From positions 1 through 43,750 of the forward strand of contig JACNJE010000098.1 in the NCBI GenBank assembly GCA_014382705.1: DNA of 43,750 nucleotides. Reading direction: 5' to 3'. The notes under the pieces were generated by a model. That model worked only from the letters and a program-made list of their open reading frames with translations. It did not search any database and was not told the origin of the DNA. Position numbers and translations under genes: made by a program. Shown piece after piece: positions 25,602 through 32,934 of the stretch; within the stretch, counting starts at the first letter, position 1, and each line of letters begins with the position of its first letter. The stretch comes from Verrucomicrobiota bacterium. Its GTDB lineage: Bacteria; Verrucomicrobiota; Verrucomicrobiia; Limisphaerales; UBA1096.

Positions 25602-26756
25602 TCAGTCCTGAAGGATCGTTCGCACACAGACCGGCTTGGAGAGCTGGATCTCGTTGCCGGTGAACTTGAGTTTGCCGGTGTCTTGGTTGATCCGGAACAC
25701 GGCGACGTTGTTCGACCGCTGGTTGGCCGCGAGCAGGTATTGGCCGGTGGGATCGATGCCAAAGTTGCGGGGGATTTCCCCCCGGGTCGCCTCGTGGCCA
25801 AGCGCGGTCAGCTTGCCGGTCTTTTGGTCGATCCGAAACATGGCGATGCTGTTGTGGCCGCGGTTGGAGCCGTACAGAAACTTGCCGCTTGGGTGGACGA
25901 GCAGTTCGGCGGTGCTGTTGCCCTCGACTGGGTGGGGCACGGTGGAGACGGTTTGGAGCGTCTGGAGCCGTCCGCGCTTGGCCCGGTAGCGGAAGGCGGT
26001 GACCGTCTGTTTCAGTTCGTTGATCACGTAGGCGAACTTGCCGCTTGGGTGAAAGCCGAAGTGGCGCGGGCCGGAGCCGGGCTCGAGCTTGGCTCCGCCA
26101 AACTTGGTCTCGGTGATGGCGCCGGTTTTTTCGTCGAAGCGGAACACCAGCACTTTGTCGATGCCGAGGTCGGGCGCGAAGGCGAACTGGTTGTTTGGGC
26201 CGACGTGAACCGCGTGGGCATGCGGCGCCTTTTGGCGCGGCGTGACGCTGGAGCCGGTGTGCTTGATCTGCGACACCACCGCACCGACGGAGCCGTCGTC
26301 TTTGACCGGCAACACCGAGGTGCTGCCGCCGCCGTAATGCGCGACGAGCACGAATTTGCCGGTGGCATCGACGGTGAGATGGCACGGGCCGGTGTCGCCG
26401 GACGGCTGCTGGTTGAGCCGGGTCAGCTTGCCGGCCTGAACGTCCAGCGCGAACGCCGTCACGCCGCCGCTGCGCTTGCCGTCGAACGTGCTGACCTCGT
26501 TAACGGTGTAGAGGTATCGGCCGCTTGGGTGGATCTTGAGGAACGACGGGTTTTTCAAGCCGTCCACGGCGCTGAGTTTCTTCAACGAGCCGTCGGCCAG
26601 GTCGAGTTGGAACAGGTGAACGCTCTCCTTGTCGGGGGTCGAGTAGCTGCCGAAACAGACCAGCGCCGTGGTTGGCGCGGCAGTCGCTTGGCCAAGCGCC
26701 ATGGCGAGCCCAAGCGCGGTGAGAAGGGTTGTCCGGAAAAGTGTGCGGAGTGTCAT
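25602..26756 (-). CDS. secreted lactonase-type beta-propeller (6-phosphogluconolactonase-like)
   Basis: Start set at ATG 26756 (MTLRTLFRTTLLTALGLAMALGQATA), which gives a signal peptide cleaved near residue 27; 384 residues in total. The body is the seven-bladed lactonase propeller of the YbhE/PF10282 type, with repeated blocks such as PSFLKIHPSGRYLYTVNE, GPCHLTVDATGKFVLVAHY, PRHFGFHPSGKFAYVINE and AELLVHPSGKFLYGSNRG, and the conserved HAHAVHVGPNNQFAFAPDLG. Cytoplasmic relatives hydrolyse 6-phosphogluconolactone. The signal peptide argues that this one acts outside the cytoplasm on another substrate. An iterated palindrome encodes ALGQA at the end of the signal peptide. Confidence 0.88.
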   Translation of the reverse strand: MTLRTLFRTTLLTALGLAMALGQATAAPTTALVCFGSYSTPDKESVHLFQLDLADGSLKKLSAVDGLKNPSFLKIHPSGRYLYTVNEVSTFDGKRSGGVTAFALDVQAGKLTRLNQQPSGDTGPCHLTVDATGKFVLVAHYGGGSTSVLPVKDDGSVGAVVSQIKHTGSSVTPRQKAPHAHAVHVGPNNQFAFAPDLGIDKVLVFRFDEKTGAITETKFGGAKLEPGSGPRHFGFHPSGKFAYVINELKQTVTAFRYRAKRGRLQTLQTVSTVPHPVEGNSTAELLVHPSGKFLYGSNRGHNSIAMFRIDQKTGKLTALGHEATRGEIPRNFGIDPTGQYLLAANQRSNNVAVFRINQDTGKLKFTGNEIQLSKPVCVRTILQD

Positions 26757-26841
26757 GCGCCCGATGAGACGGAAACCAGACGCCGTTGGCAAGCTGTTTT
26801 GCGTTTCATTGCCATGCCAGGGCTGCTACGAATGGCGAGAC

Positions 26842-27684
26842 GTGAAACTGATTTCGCGCATCATCCTCTATCCGCTATGCGTGTTCACAGCCGTTTGGTG
26901 TTGGAACGGTTTTCGCGACGCATATGAAACCATACAGGTTGACCGGTTCCGCGTGGATTTGGAGGATGAGCGGGAGGAAATGCCAGTCGGGGTCAATGGC
27001 GGCGAGACCGGCGGCTCAGACGAGGGATTCAATCTCGATGAGGTCAACCGCATGCTCTCCAACTCGACACCGGCCAAGGTCGAAGAAAAAAACCCCCAAA
27101 AGACCGGGCCACCGGTAGAAGAGGGAAAAACCAACCTGGTCGAAACCGCCGGGGGCACCAGTCCACCGGAGAAAAAAGGCGGGATGATGAACTATTTCAG
27201 CGGGATGCTGGTGGCGCTGATTGTGTTCGCGCTGCTGGTCGCGCGCGATGTCAGCACCTTCGCCGGCGAACGGGTCGGCGGGCATTACGTGACCAAGAGC
27301 GACAAGTCGCGAAAGGCCGACATGTACGAGGAGGCCGAATCGATCTGGGCGAACGGGGCTTATGTGGATGCGATCGATTCGTTCCGCGAGTACCTCAGGG
27401 TTTTTCCGGGTGAATACCATGTCCACAAGCGCATTGCTGAGATTTACGAGAAAGACCTGGCCAGCTTTCGCGCTGCAGCGATGGAGTACGAGGAAATGCT
27501 GGAATTGAACATCCCCCCGACCCGCTGGGGATGGATCGCCATCCATCTCTGCAATCTTTACTCGGGGAAACTGGACGAAACAGACCGGGCGCTCGCGCTG
27601 CTGCATCGCGTGGCGGATGAGTGCGGCGACACCCCCCCCGCAGCCAAGGCCCGCGAGCGCTTGGCCAAGATCGATACCCCCTAA
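26842..27684 (+). CDS. membrane-anchored TPR-like protein
   Basis: Start set at GTG 26842 (VKLISRIILYPLCVF), because the upstream part of the track ORF is a shadow of the lactonase gene; 280 residues. Two transmembrane segments are visible: about 3-21 (LISRIILYPLCVFTAVWCW) and 113-131 (YFSGMLVALIVFALLVARD). Between them is an acidic, Pro-rich, probably disordered region. The C-terminal 130 residues form TPR-type helices (EEAESIWANGAYVDAIDSFREYLRVFPGEYHVHKRIAEIYEK, quoted in pieces). It may organise a membrane-associated complex; the partner is not known. Convergent with the ankyrin lipoprotein gene across 18 bases that hold a palindrome. Confidence 0.72.
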   Translation: MKLISRIILYPLCVFTAVWCWNGFRDAYETIQVDRFRVDLEDEREEMPVGVNGGETGGSDEGFNLDEVNRMLSNSTPAKVEEKNPQKTGPPVEEGKTNLVETAGGTSPPEKKGGMMNYFSGMLVALIVFALLVARDVSTFAGERVGGHYVTKSDKSRKADMYEEAESIWANGAYVDAIDSFREYLRVFPGEYHVHKRIAEIYEKDLASFRAAAMEYEEMLELNIPPTRWGWIAIHLCNLYSGKLDETDRALALLHRVADECGDTPPAAKARERLAKIDTP

Positions 27685-27685
27685 A

Positions 27686-27702
27686 CCGGCTTGGCCAACC
27701 GG
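27686..27702. repeat. palindrome in the 18-base gap between convergent genes
   Basis: CCGGCTTGGCCAACCGG is a near-perfect palindrome filling the space between the stop codons of the TPR membrane-protein gene (27684) and the ankyrin lipoprotein gene (27703). It is centred on TTGGCCAA. Its position would suit a bidirectional transcription stop, but there are no T runs. Confidence 0.72.
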
Positions 27703-28161
27703 CTACGGTGTGGCTGCCTCGTTCTCCTGCGGTTCCTTTGGCGGTTCCGGCGGGTGCAGTTCACCGCCCGGCTTGGCCCCGGCCGCGGTGAGCACCTTCC
27801 GGGCAGCCTCACCCCTCGGCATCCACGCGTAATCCAGCGGCGACTTGCCGTCGTCGTCCAGCGCGTTGACGTCGGCCTTCTGATTGAGCAGCCAAGCGAC
27901 CGTGTTGGTTTGGCCGCCCCAAGCCGCGTAATGCAGCGCGGTCTGGCCGTTTTCCGCATCGCGGTTTGTCACCGACTGACCTTGGCCAAGGTATTGCTGC
28001 AATGCCGCGAGGTCGCCGAGTTGCGCCGCGTGAAAAACATTGGTCGCCGCGACCGCCTCGACGGCGCTCGAGGCACCGTCCGTGGACGGCTTCCTGATCT
28101 CCCCGCCGCAGCCGGCCGCCAAGCCAAGCGCGACGAGAAGGAACGGGGAGGCGCGCCTCAT
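27703..28161 (-). CDS. ankyrin-repeat lipoprotein
   Basis: 152 residues with a lipoprotein signal (MRRASPFLLVALGLAAGC, lipobox AAGC). Residues 42-130 carry two to three ankyrin repeats: NVFHAAQLGDLAALQQYLGQG, GQTALHYAAWGGQTNTVAWLLNQ and DGKSPLDYAWMPRGEAARKVL. The tail is Pro/Glu-rich. Such proteins mediate contacts on the periplasmic side of a membrane. Its start overlaps the stop of the TlpA-like gene by 4 bases, so the two are cotranscribed and may work together in envelope redox or protein quality control; this is an inference. One iterated palindrome encodes YLGQG. Confidence 0.82.
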   Translation of the reverse strand: MRRASPFLLVALGLAAGCGGEIRKPSTDGASSAVEAVAATNVFHAAQLGDLAALQQYLGQGQSVTNRDAENGQTALHYAAWGGQTNTVAWLLNQKADVNALDDDGKSPLDYAWMPRGEAARKVLTAAGAKPGGELHPPEPPKEPQENEAATP

Positions 28162-28673
28162 TCTTTCAGCGCCTCCTTGATCGCGTCATCCAGCCCGGCC
28201 ATCGGATGCCCGTGCCAGGCCACCTCGCCCTCCTTCACGACGAATGCATGGGGGATGCCGCCGATGTTGTATTTACCCTTGTATTCCTTGGCGACGCCCC
28301 CGTCGATGGCCACCGTGTACGCCATCTTGTCGCCCATTTTCTCGACGAACGGCTCGACGGTGGACAGTTTCTCGTTGCTGACCCCGATGATTTTCACACC
28401 GCGATCGGCGAATTGTTCCTGTAATTTCGTCAGATGCGGGATGCTGGTGCGGCACGGCGGGCACCACGTGGCCCAGAACTCCACGACATGCACGCCGCTG
28501 GAGAGGTCCACCGGGTCGCCTTTTACCCAGTGGGCCACGGCCATGGCCGACGCGGTTTCAGCCGAAGATTGAGGCTTGGCTGGTTCGGACTCATCCCCTG
28601 CGGAACAACCGGTCAAAAACACGGAAGCGGTGAACAGGGCTGATAATGTACAAAAAAACAGAATTGTTTTCAT
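28158..28673 (-). CDS. TlpA-like thioredoxin-fold lipoprotein
   Basis: Start set at ATG 28673 (MKTILFFCTLSALFTASVFLTGC, lipobox LTGC), giving 171 residues. The redox motif is WATWCPPCRTSIPHL with Cys71 and Cys74; GVKIIGVSNEK and NIGGIPHAFVVKEG, the latter with the cis-Pro, complete the thioredoxin/TlpA pattern. It should act as a thiol-disulfide oxidoreductase on the periplasmic side, typically reducing apo-proteins such as cytochrome c substrates. It is the first gene of a pair with the ankyrin lipoprotein (4-base overlap) and is divergent from the sugar-binding protein gene across 89 bases. Confidence 0.92.
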   Translation of the reverse strand: MKTILFFCTLSALFTASVFLTGCSAGDESEPAKPQSSAETASAMAVAHWVKGDPVDLSSGVHVVEFWATWCPPCRTSIPHLTKLQEQFADRGVKIIGVSNEKLSTVEPFVEKMGDKMAYTVAIDGGVAKEYKGKYNIGGIPHAFVVKEGEVAWHGHPMAGLDDAIKEALKE

Positions 28674-28762
28674 GCGGTCAATCTCTCCCAGCCGTCGTCC
28701 CTGCGCAAGTCTTTTTTGCAAAAAGTTTGTCATGCCGGGGCGGGTCGCCTAGCCTGCCGCGC

Positions 28763-29773
28763 ATGAAATCATGGCTGCTCGGCGCTGCATGCGCCGCATT
28801 GGTATTCATTTTGGGTTGCGGTACCGAGTCCGGCGACCCTTCCGGCAGTGGCTTGTCGATCGTGGTCATCCCCAAGGGCACGACGCATGAGTTCTGGAAA
28901 TCGATCCACGCCGGGGCTCGCAAGGCGGAGCAGGAACTCGTGGCCGCCGGCCAGCCGGTGAAGATCATCTGGAAAGGGCCGCTCAAGGAGGACGACCGCG
29001 ACGAGCAGATCAAGGTGGTCGAGAACTTCATCGCCCGCGGCGTGGACGGCATGGTGCTGGCGCCGCTCGACGACAAGGCGCTCATCCGCCCGGTCGAGAC
29101 TGCCGGCAACGCCGGCATCCCGGTGGTGATCATCGACTCCGGGTTGCAGACGGACAATTACGCCAGCTTCGTCGCGACCGACAACTATCTCGGCGGCCGG
29201 ATGGGCGGCGCGCACCTGGGCAAACTGCTCGGCGGCAACGGCAGCGTGTTGCTGCTGCGCTACGCCGTCGGCTCGGCCAGCACGACCAAGCGCGAGAATG
29301 GGTTCCTCGACGAGTTGAAGGAAAACTTCCCCGGGATCAAGGTGCTTTCGTCGGATCAGTACGCCGGGGCGACACGCGACCTGGCCTACACCGCCTCGCA
29401 AAACCTGCTGAGTCGTTACGGCAACGAGGTGAACGGGGTGTTTTGCCCCAACGAGTCGGTCAGCGTCTCGATGACCAAGGCGTTGCGCGACATCGGCAAG
29501 GCGGGGGGCAGGGTGAAAATCATCGGCTTCGACACCAGCGTGCAGTCGTTGCGCGACCTACAGTCCGGCGACGTGCAGGGGTTGGTCGTCCAAAACCCGG
29601 TCAAGATGGGCTACCTCGGCGTGATGACACTGGTCGATCACCTCGGCGGCAAGTCCGTGGCCAAGCGCATCGACACCGGCGTGGCGCTCGTCACCCGCGA
29701 CAATATGGCCCATCCGGACATGCAGGCGCTCCTCGACCCGCCCCTCGAGAAATACCTCGGCACCGGCAACTGA
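28763..29773 (+). CDS. sugar ABC transporter substrate-binding lipoprotein
   Basis: Start set at ATG 28763 (MKSWLLGAACAALVFILGC, lipobox ILGC), giving 336 residues. It has the periplasmic-binding-protein-1 (RbsB) fold: IVVIPKGTTHEFWKSIHAGA, then GVDGMVLAPLDDKALI, GIPVVIIDSG, ENGFLDELKENFPGIKV and VKIIGFDTSVQSLRDLQSG. It binds a sugar, probably a pentose or an aldose like ribose or xylose, and hands it to the permease. It heads an operon with the double ATPase and the permease; a repeat lies between each pair. The exact substrate is not determinable from sequence. Confidence 0.92.
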   Translation: MKSWLLGAACAALVFILGCGTESGDPSGSGLSIVVIPKGTTHEFWKSIHAGARKAEQELVAAGQPVKIIWKGPLKEDDRDEQIKVVENFIARGVDGMVLAPLDDKALIRPVETAGNAGIPVVIIDSGLQTDNYASFVATDNYLGGRMGGAHLGKLLGGNGSVLLLRYAVGSASTTKRENGFLDELKENFPGIKVLSSDQYAGATRDLAYTASQNLLSRYGNEVNGVFCPNESVSVSMTKALRDIGKAGGRVKIIGFDTSVQSLRDLQSGDVQGLVVQNPVKMGYLGVMTLVDHLGGKSVAKRIDTGVALVTRDNMAHPDMQALLDPPLEKYLGTGN

Positions 29774-29821
29774 CGACGTGACGTTCAACAGTGACGCTGG
29801 CAGAAACATATCGGGACGTTC

Positions 29822-29930
29822 ACCCTCATCCGGCCTTCAGCCACCTTCTCCTAGGGGGAGAAGGAACCAACTCTGCCGCGCTTGGCCAAGCTCCCTCTCC
29901 CAGCGGGAGAGGGTTGGGGAGAGGGAGCGC
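29822..29930. repeat. CTCTCCC composite repeat, copy A
   Basis: Two hairpins 29 bases apart: CCTTCTCC (29844-29851)/GGAGAAGG (29857-29864), and the perfect 9-base CCCTCTCCC (29893-29901)/GGGAGAGGG (29905-29913). An iterated palindrome (29880-29891) lies between them. The element lies between the sugar-binding protein and ATPase genes, and a related copy lies between the ATPase and permease genes. Similar 'CTCTCCC...GGGAGAGGG' repeats are dispersed in many bacterial genomes. Confidence 0.75.
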
Positions 29931-29983
29931 GCCACACTCCCAAGGCTGTGTCTCGTAAAACCGTTGTTGATCCCAGCGCGCCA

Positions 29984-31486
29984 ATGCCGCGACTGCACAT
30001 TGACCGGGTGGCCAAGCGCTTCGGGCCGACGGTGGCGCTCGATGGCGTGAGTCTCGAGGTTGCCGCCGGCGAGGTCCACGCGCTCATCGGCGAAAACGGC
30101 GCCGGCAAAAGCACGCTGATGAAGGTGCTCAGCGGCGCGCACCGGCCGGACGCCGGCAGCCTCACGCTCGACGGCCAGCCGTTCGAGCCAAGCGATCCGC
30201 TGCACGCCCGCAACTGCGGCGTTGCGATGATTTACCAGGAACTCACCCTCGCGCCCGATCTTTCCGTGGAGGAAAACATCCTGCTGGGCCGCGAGCCGGC
30301 GGCGCTTGGCTGGATCAAGCGCGGCGAGCGACGCCGCTTGGCCAAGCGGGCACTTGAGGAAATTGGCCAGCCGCAGATGCCGCTCGACGCCCCGGTTCGC
30401 TCACTCACGATCGCTCAGCAGCAGTTGGTCGAGATCGCCCGCGCCCTCGTCGGCGAACCGCGCGTGCTCATCATGGACGAACCAACCAGCAGCCTGACGC
30501 AGATCGATACCGAAAACCTGTTCGGCGTGATTGAGCGAATGAGCCGGCACGGTGTCAGCGTCATTTACATCAGCCATTTTTTGGAGGAATGCCAGCGCGT
30601 GGCCGGCCGCTACACGGTGCTGCGCGACGGCCAAAGCGTCGGCACTGGCGACATGGCTGAGGCGACTCTCGAGCAAATTATCCAGCTCATGGTCGGCCGC
30701 ACCGTCAATGAAATCTATCCGCGTACGAGCCGCACCGCCGGCGAGACGGTGCTGGAGTTGCGCGACGTCGCCGGCTTGGCCAAGCCGAGGTGTGTCGACC
30801 TGGCATTGCGCGCCGGCGAGATCGTCGGCCTGTTCGGCCTGGTCGGCGCGGGGCGGACGGAGACGCTGCGGGCGGTGTTCGGGCTGGATCGCTTGGCCAA
30901 CGGCAGGGTGAGCCTTTTCTCTCGGGAGGCTACCCGCTCGACCCCGGCCAAGCGCTTGGCCAACGGCGTCGGTTTGCTCAGCGAAAACCGAAAGGAAGAG
31001 GGGCTGCTGCTCAACCGCAGCGTTGCGGACAACCTGACGCTGACACGGCTCGATCCGGTGTCACGGCTGGGCCTCGTGAGTGACGCAGCGCAGTCTTCCG
31101 CTGCGGAAAAGTGGATGACCCGGCTCGACGTGAAGGCGTCGACCGCCGCGCAGCCGGTCGGCGAGTTGTCGGGCGGCAACCAGCAGAAAATCGCGCTGGG
31201 CCGATTGCTGCATCACGACGCGCGAATCCTGCTGCTCGATGAGCCGACGCGCGGCATCGACGTCGGCAGCAAGGCGCAGATTTACCGGCTGATGAACGAG
31301 TTGGCCGGGCAGGGCAAGGCGCTGCTTTTCGTCAGCTCGTACCTGCCGGAGTTGCTCGGCGTGTGCGACCGCATCGGCGTGATGTGCCGGGGCGAACTGT
31401 CGGAGGTGCGCCCGGTCACTGACTGGAGCGAACCGGAGATCATCCGCGCCGCCGTGGGCCAAGCGGAGACGGGGGAGGCGGCATGA
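29984..31486 (+). CDS. sugar ABC transporter double ATPase (RbsA-type)
   Basis: About 500 residues from ATG 29984; a GTG at 29948 is an alternative start. The first half has a full nucleotide-binding domain: Walker A GENGAGKST, a LSGGQ-like TIAQQQLVEIARA and Walker B VLIMDEPTSSL. The second half has GLVGAGRTE in place of a canonical Walker A, as is usual for RbsA/MglA-type proteins, then LSGGNQQKIALGR and ILLLDEPTRGID. It powers uptake with the binding protein and permease. The gene is separated from both partners by repeats. Four iterated palindromes are inside it. The region upstream of its start lies in repeat DNA, so translation may depend on reinitiation. Confidence 0.92.
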   Translation: MPRLHIDRVAKRFGPTVALDGVSLEVAAGEVHALIGENGAGKSTLMKVLSGAHRPDAGSLTLDGQPFEPSDPLHARNCGVAMIYQELTLAPDLSVEENILLGREPAALGWIKRGERRRLAKRALEEIGQPQMPLDAPVRSLTIAQQQLVEIARALVGEPRVLIMDEPTSSLTQIDTENLFGVIERMSRHGVSVIYISHFLEECQRVAGRYTVLRDGQSVGTGDMAEATLEQIIQLMVGRTVNEIYPRTSRTAGETVLELRDVAGLAKPRCVDLALRAGEIVGLFGLVGAGRTETLRAVFGLDRLANGRVSLFSREATRSTPAKRLANGVGLLSENRKEEGLLLNRSVADNLTLTRLDPVSRLGLVSDAAQSSAAEKWMTRLDVKASTAAQPVGELSGGNQQKIALGRLLHHDARILLLDEPTRGIDVGSKAQIYRLMNELAGQGKALLFVSSYLPELLGVCDRIGVMCRGELSEVRPVTDWSEPEIIRAAVGQAETGEAA

Positions 31487-31541
31487 ATTCGGCTATGAAT
31501 CTTTGCTCGAACTGCGGTCCAGAAAACGTCCGGCACACCAC

Positions 31542-31785
31542 CCTCATCCGGTCTTCGGCCACCTGCTTCCTGAGGGAGAAGGAATGGGGAGCGCACGCGC
31601 TTGGCCAAGAGGCTTGCGGGCGGCGCAGGAGCGTCTTGGAGTGCGCTGCTGTGCAGCGCTTTCTCGCATTCCGAAAAAGGATTACCCAACCCCAAAGCGG
31701 CGCACAGCGCCGCACTCCACGACGCTGGCGCGAATGCTGCCACTCCCTCTCCCAGCGGGAGAGGGGCGGGGAGAGGAGAGCGCAA
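31542..31785. repeat. CTCTCCC composite repeat, copy B, with a nested hairpin element
   Basis: The left module (CACCCTCATCCGG...CCACCTGCTTCC) and right hairpin CCCTCTCCC (31745-31753)/GGGAGAGGG (31757-31765) match copy A. Copy B is longer because a 32-base inverted repeat (31631-31662/31694-31725) lies between them. The element fills the 308-base gap between the ATPase and permease genes, which has no gene of its own. Its GA-rich right end lies 10-30 bases upstream of the permease start and may supply its ribosome-binding site. Confidence 0.78.
31631..31725. repeat. nested 32-base inverted repeat in copy B
   Basis: Left arm 31631-31662 (GCGTCTTGGAGTGCG...GCGCTTT) pairs with right arm 31694-31725 (AAAGCGG...CTCCACGACGC) at 27 of 32 positions, with a 31-base loop. 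It may be an independent small element that entered a CTCTCCC repeat. I see no coding capacity. Confidence 0.78.
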
Positions 31786-31794
31786 TGATATGTC

Positions 31795-32817
31795 ATGAGT
31801 CTCAGCACGCTATTTAATCGTCGGATGAACCGGCTCGGCAGCAGCGAATTTCTCAAGGCGATTAGGCCGTTCGTTGGGCTGTTTGTTGTGCTGTTGCTGT
31901 TCGCGATGGATGCCGAGTTGCGGTCGCTGTTTTTTAAGGGCAGCAACTTCAAGACGATTTTGACGCAGACGGTTATTGTGGCCATCGGTGCGATGGGGAT
32001 GACGCTGGTGATCGTGAGCGGCGGGATCGACCTGAGCGCGGGGTCGGTCGTTGCGTTGTGCAGCGTGGTGACGGCTCGGCTGATCGAGCAGGGCCACGGC
32101 TTTGCGGCGGTGCTTGCGTTGACGGTGCTTACCGGCGGGCTGGCCGGCTTGGCCAACGGCGGCATCATCACGGCGTTTCGGATGATGCCATTCATTGTCA
32201 CGCTGGGCATGATGGGCATCGCGCGCGGCGTTTCCAAGTGGCTCGCCAACAACCAAACCGTCAACCCGGAGCAACCGCTTGAGTCGGTCAATCGGTTGAT
32301 GGATAACAGCCAGTCGCCGCTCACGTTTTTACCGCTGCCGGACGGCGTGTGGCTGGCGCTTGGCCTCGCGGTGGTGATGGCTGTGGTGCTGCGCTCAACC
32401 GTGTTTGGCCGTTACGTGTTCGCCATCGGCTCGAACGAGGACTCTGCGCGGCTGTGCGGCATTCGCGTGAATGTCAACAAAGTGGTGATTTACGCCTTAG
32501 CCGGGGCATTTTTCGGCTTAGCCGGTGTGATGCAGTTTTCGCGGCTGACATTGGGCTCTCCCTCGGTGGCGGTTGGGCTGGAGTTGAAGATCATCGCCGC
32601 AGTGGTCATCGGCGGCGCGAGCTTGAGCGGCGGCGCTGGCAGCATTTCTGGCTCGCTGATCGGCGCGTTCATGATGGCCTGTCTCGAAAACGGTTCGGGC
32701 ATCAAGGCTTGGCCCAACTATATACAGGAAATCATCATCGGCGTCGTGATCATCCTCGCCGTCGCCATGGATAAGGTGGAGCCGATGCTGCAGCGATTAT
32801 TCCAGCGCACGAAGTAA
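31795..32817 (+). CDS. sugar ABC transporter permease (RbsC-type)
   Basis: 340 residues, no signal peptide, with eight to ten hydrophobic segments typical of the RbsC/XylH group. [18 protein letters not shown] is the conserved cytoplasmic-side motif; [39 protein letters not shown] and [16 protein letters not shown] are further family blocks. It forms the membrane channel for the sugar importer. Spacing from the ATPase gene is large (308 bases) because of the composite repeat, so expression may be partly uncoupled from the first two genes. One iterated palindrome encodes GLANGG. Confidence 0.93.
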   Translation: MSLSTLFNRRMNRLGSSEFLKAIRPFVGLFVVLLLFAMDAELRSLFFKGSNFKTILTQTVIVAIGAMGMTLVIVSGGIDLSAGSVVALCSVVTARLIEQGHGFAAVLALTVLTGGLAGLANGGIITAFRMMPFIVTLGMMGIARGVSKWLANNQTVNPEQPLESVNRLMDNSQSPLTFLPLPDGVWLALGLAVVMAVVLRSTVFGRYVFAIGSNEDSARLCGIRVNVNKVVIYALAGAFFGLAGVMQFSRLTLGSPSVAVGLELKIIAAVVIGGASLSGGAGSISGSLIGAFMMACLENGSGIKAWPNYIQEIIIGVVIILAVAMDKVEPMLQRLFQRTK

Positions 32818-32831
32818 CTGTTCGTTTTTTT
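32809..32831 (+). terminator. possible weak terminator after the permease gene
   Basis: ACGAA (32809-32813) pairs with TTCGT (32821-32825) followed by seven T residues, overlapping the permease stop codon. The stem is only 5 bp. The 117-base gap before uvrA also has CTTGAAACT-like repeats and a TTGAAATTTCAA palindrome at 32865-32876. Confidence 0.35.
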
Positions 32832-32934
32832 GTGCCAAACGAGTGAAGTGACAACTCTTGAAACTTGAAATTTCAAACTTGAAACTTCCCGCGCTTGGCC
32901 AAGGGCGGGGGGCGGTTTACGATGCGCCCTTTCG

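Noticed and set aside
28673-28763. Strong sigma70-type promoter between tlpA-like and sugar-binding genes
   Set aside because: A TTGCAA-like box is visible but no convincing -10 at proper spacing.
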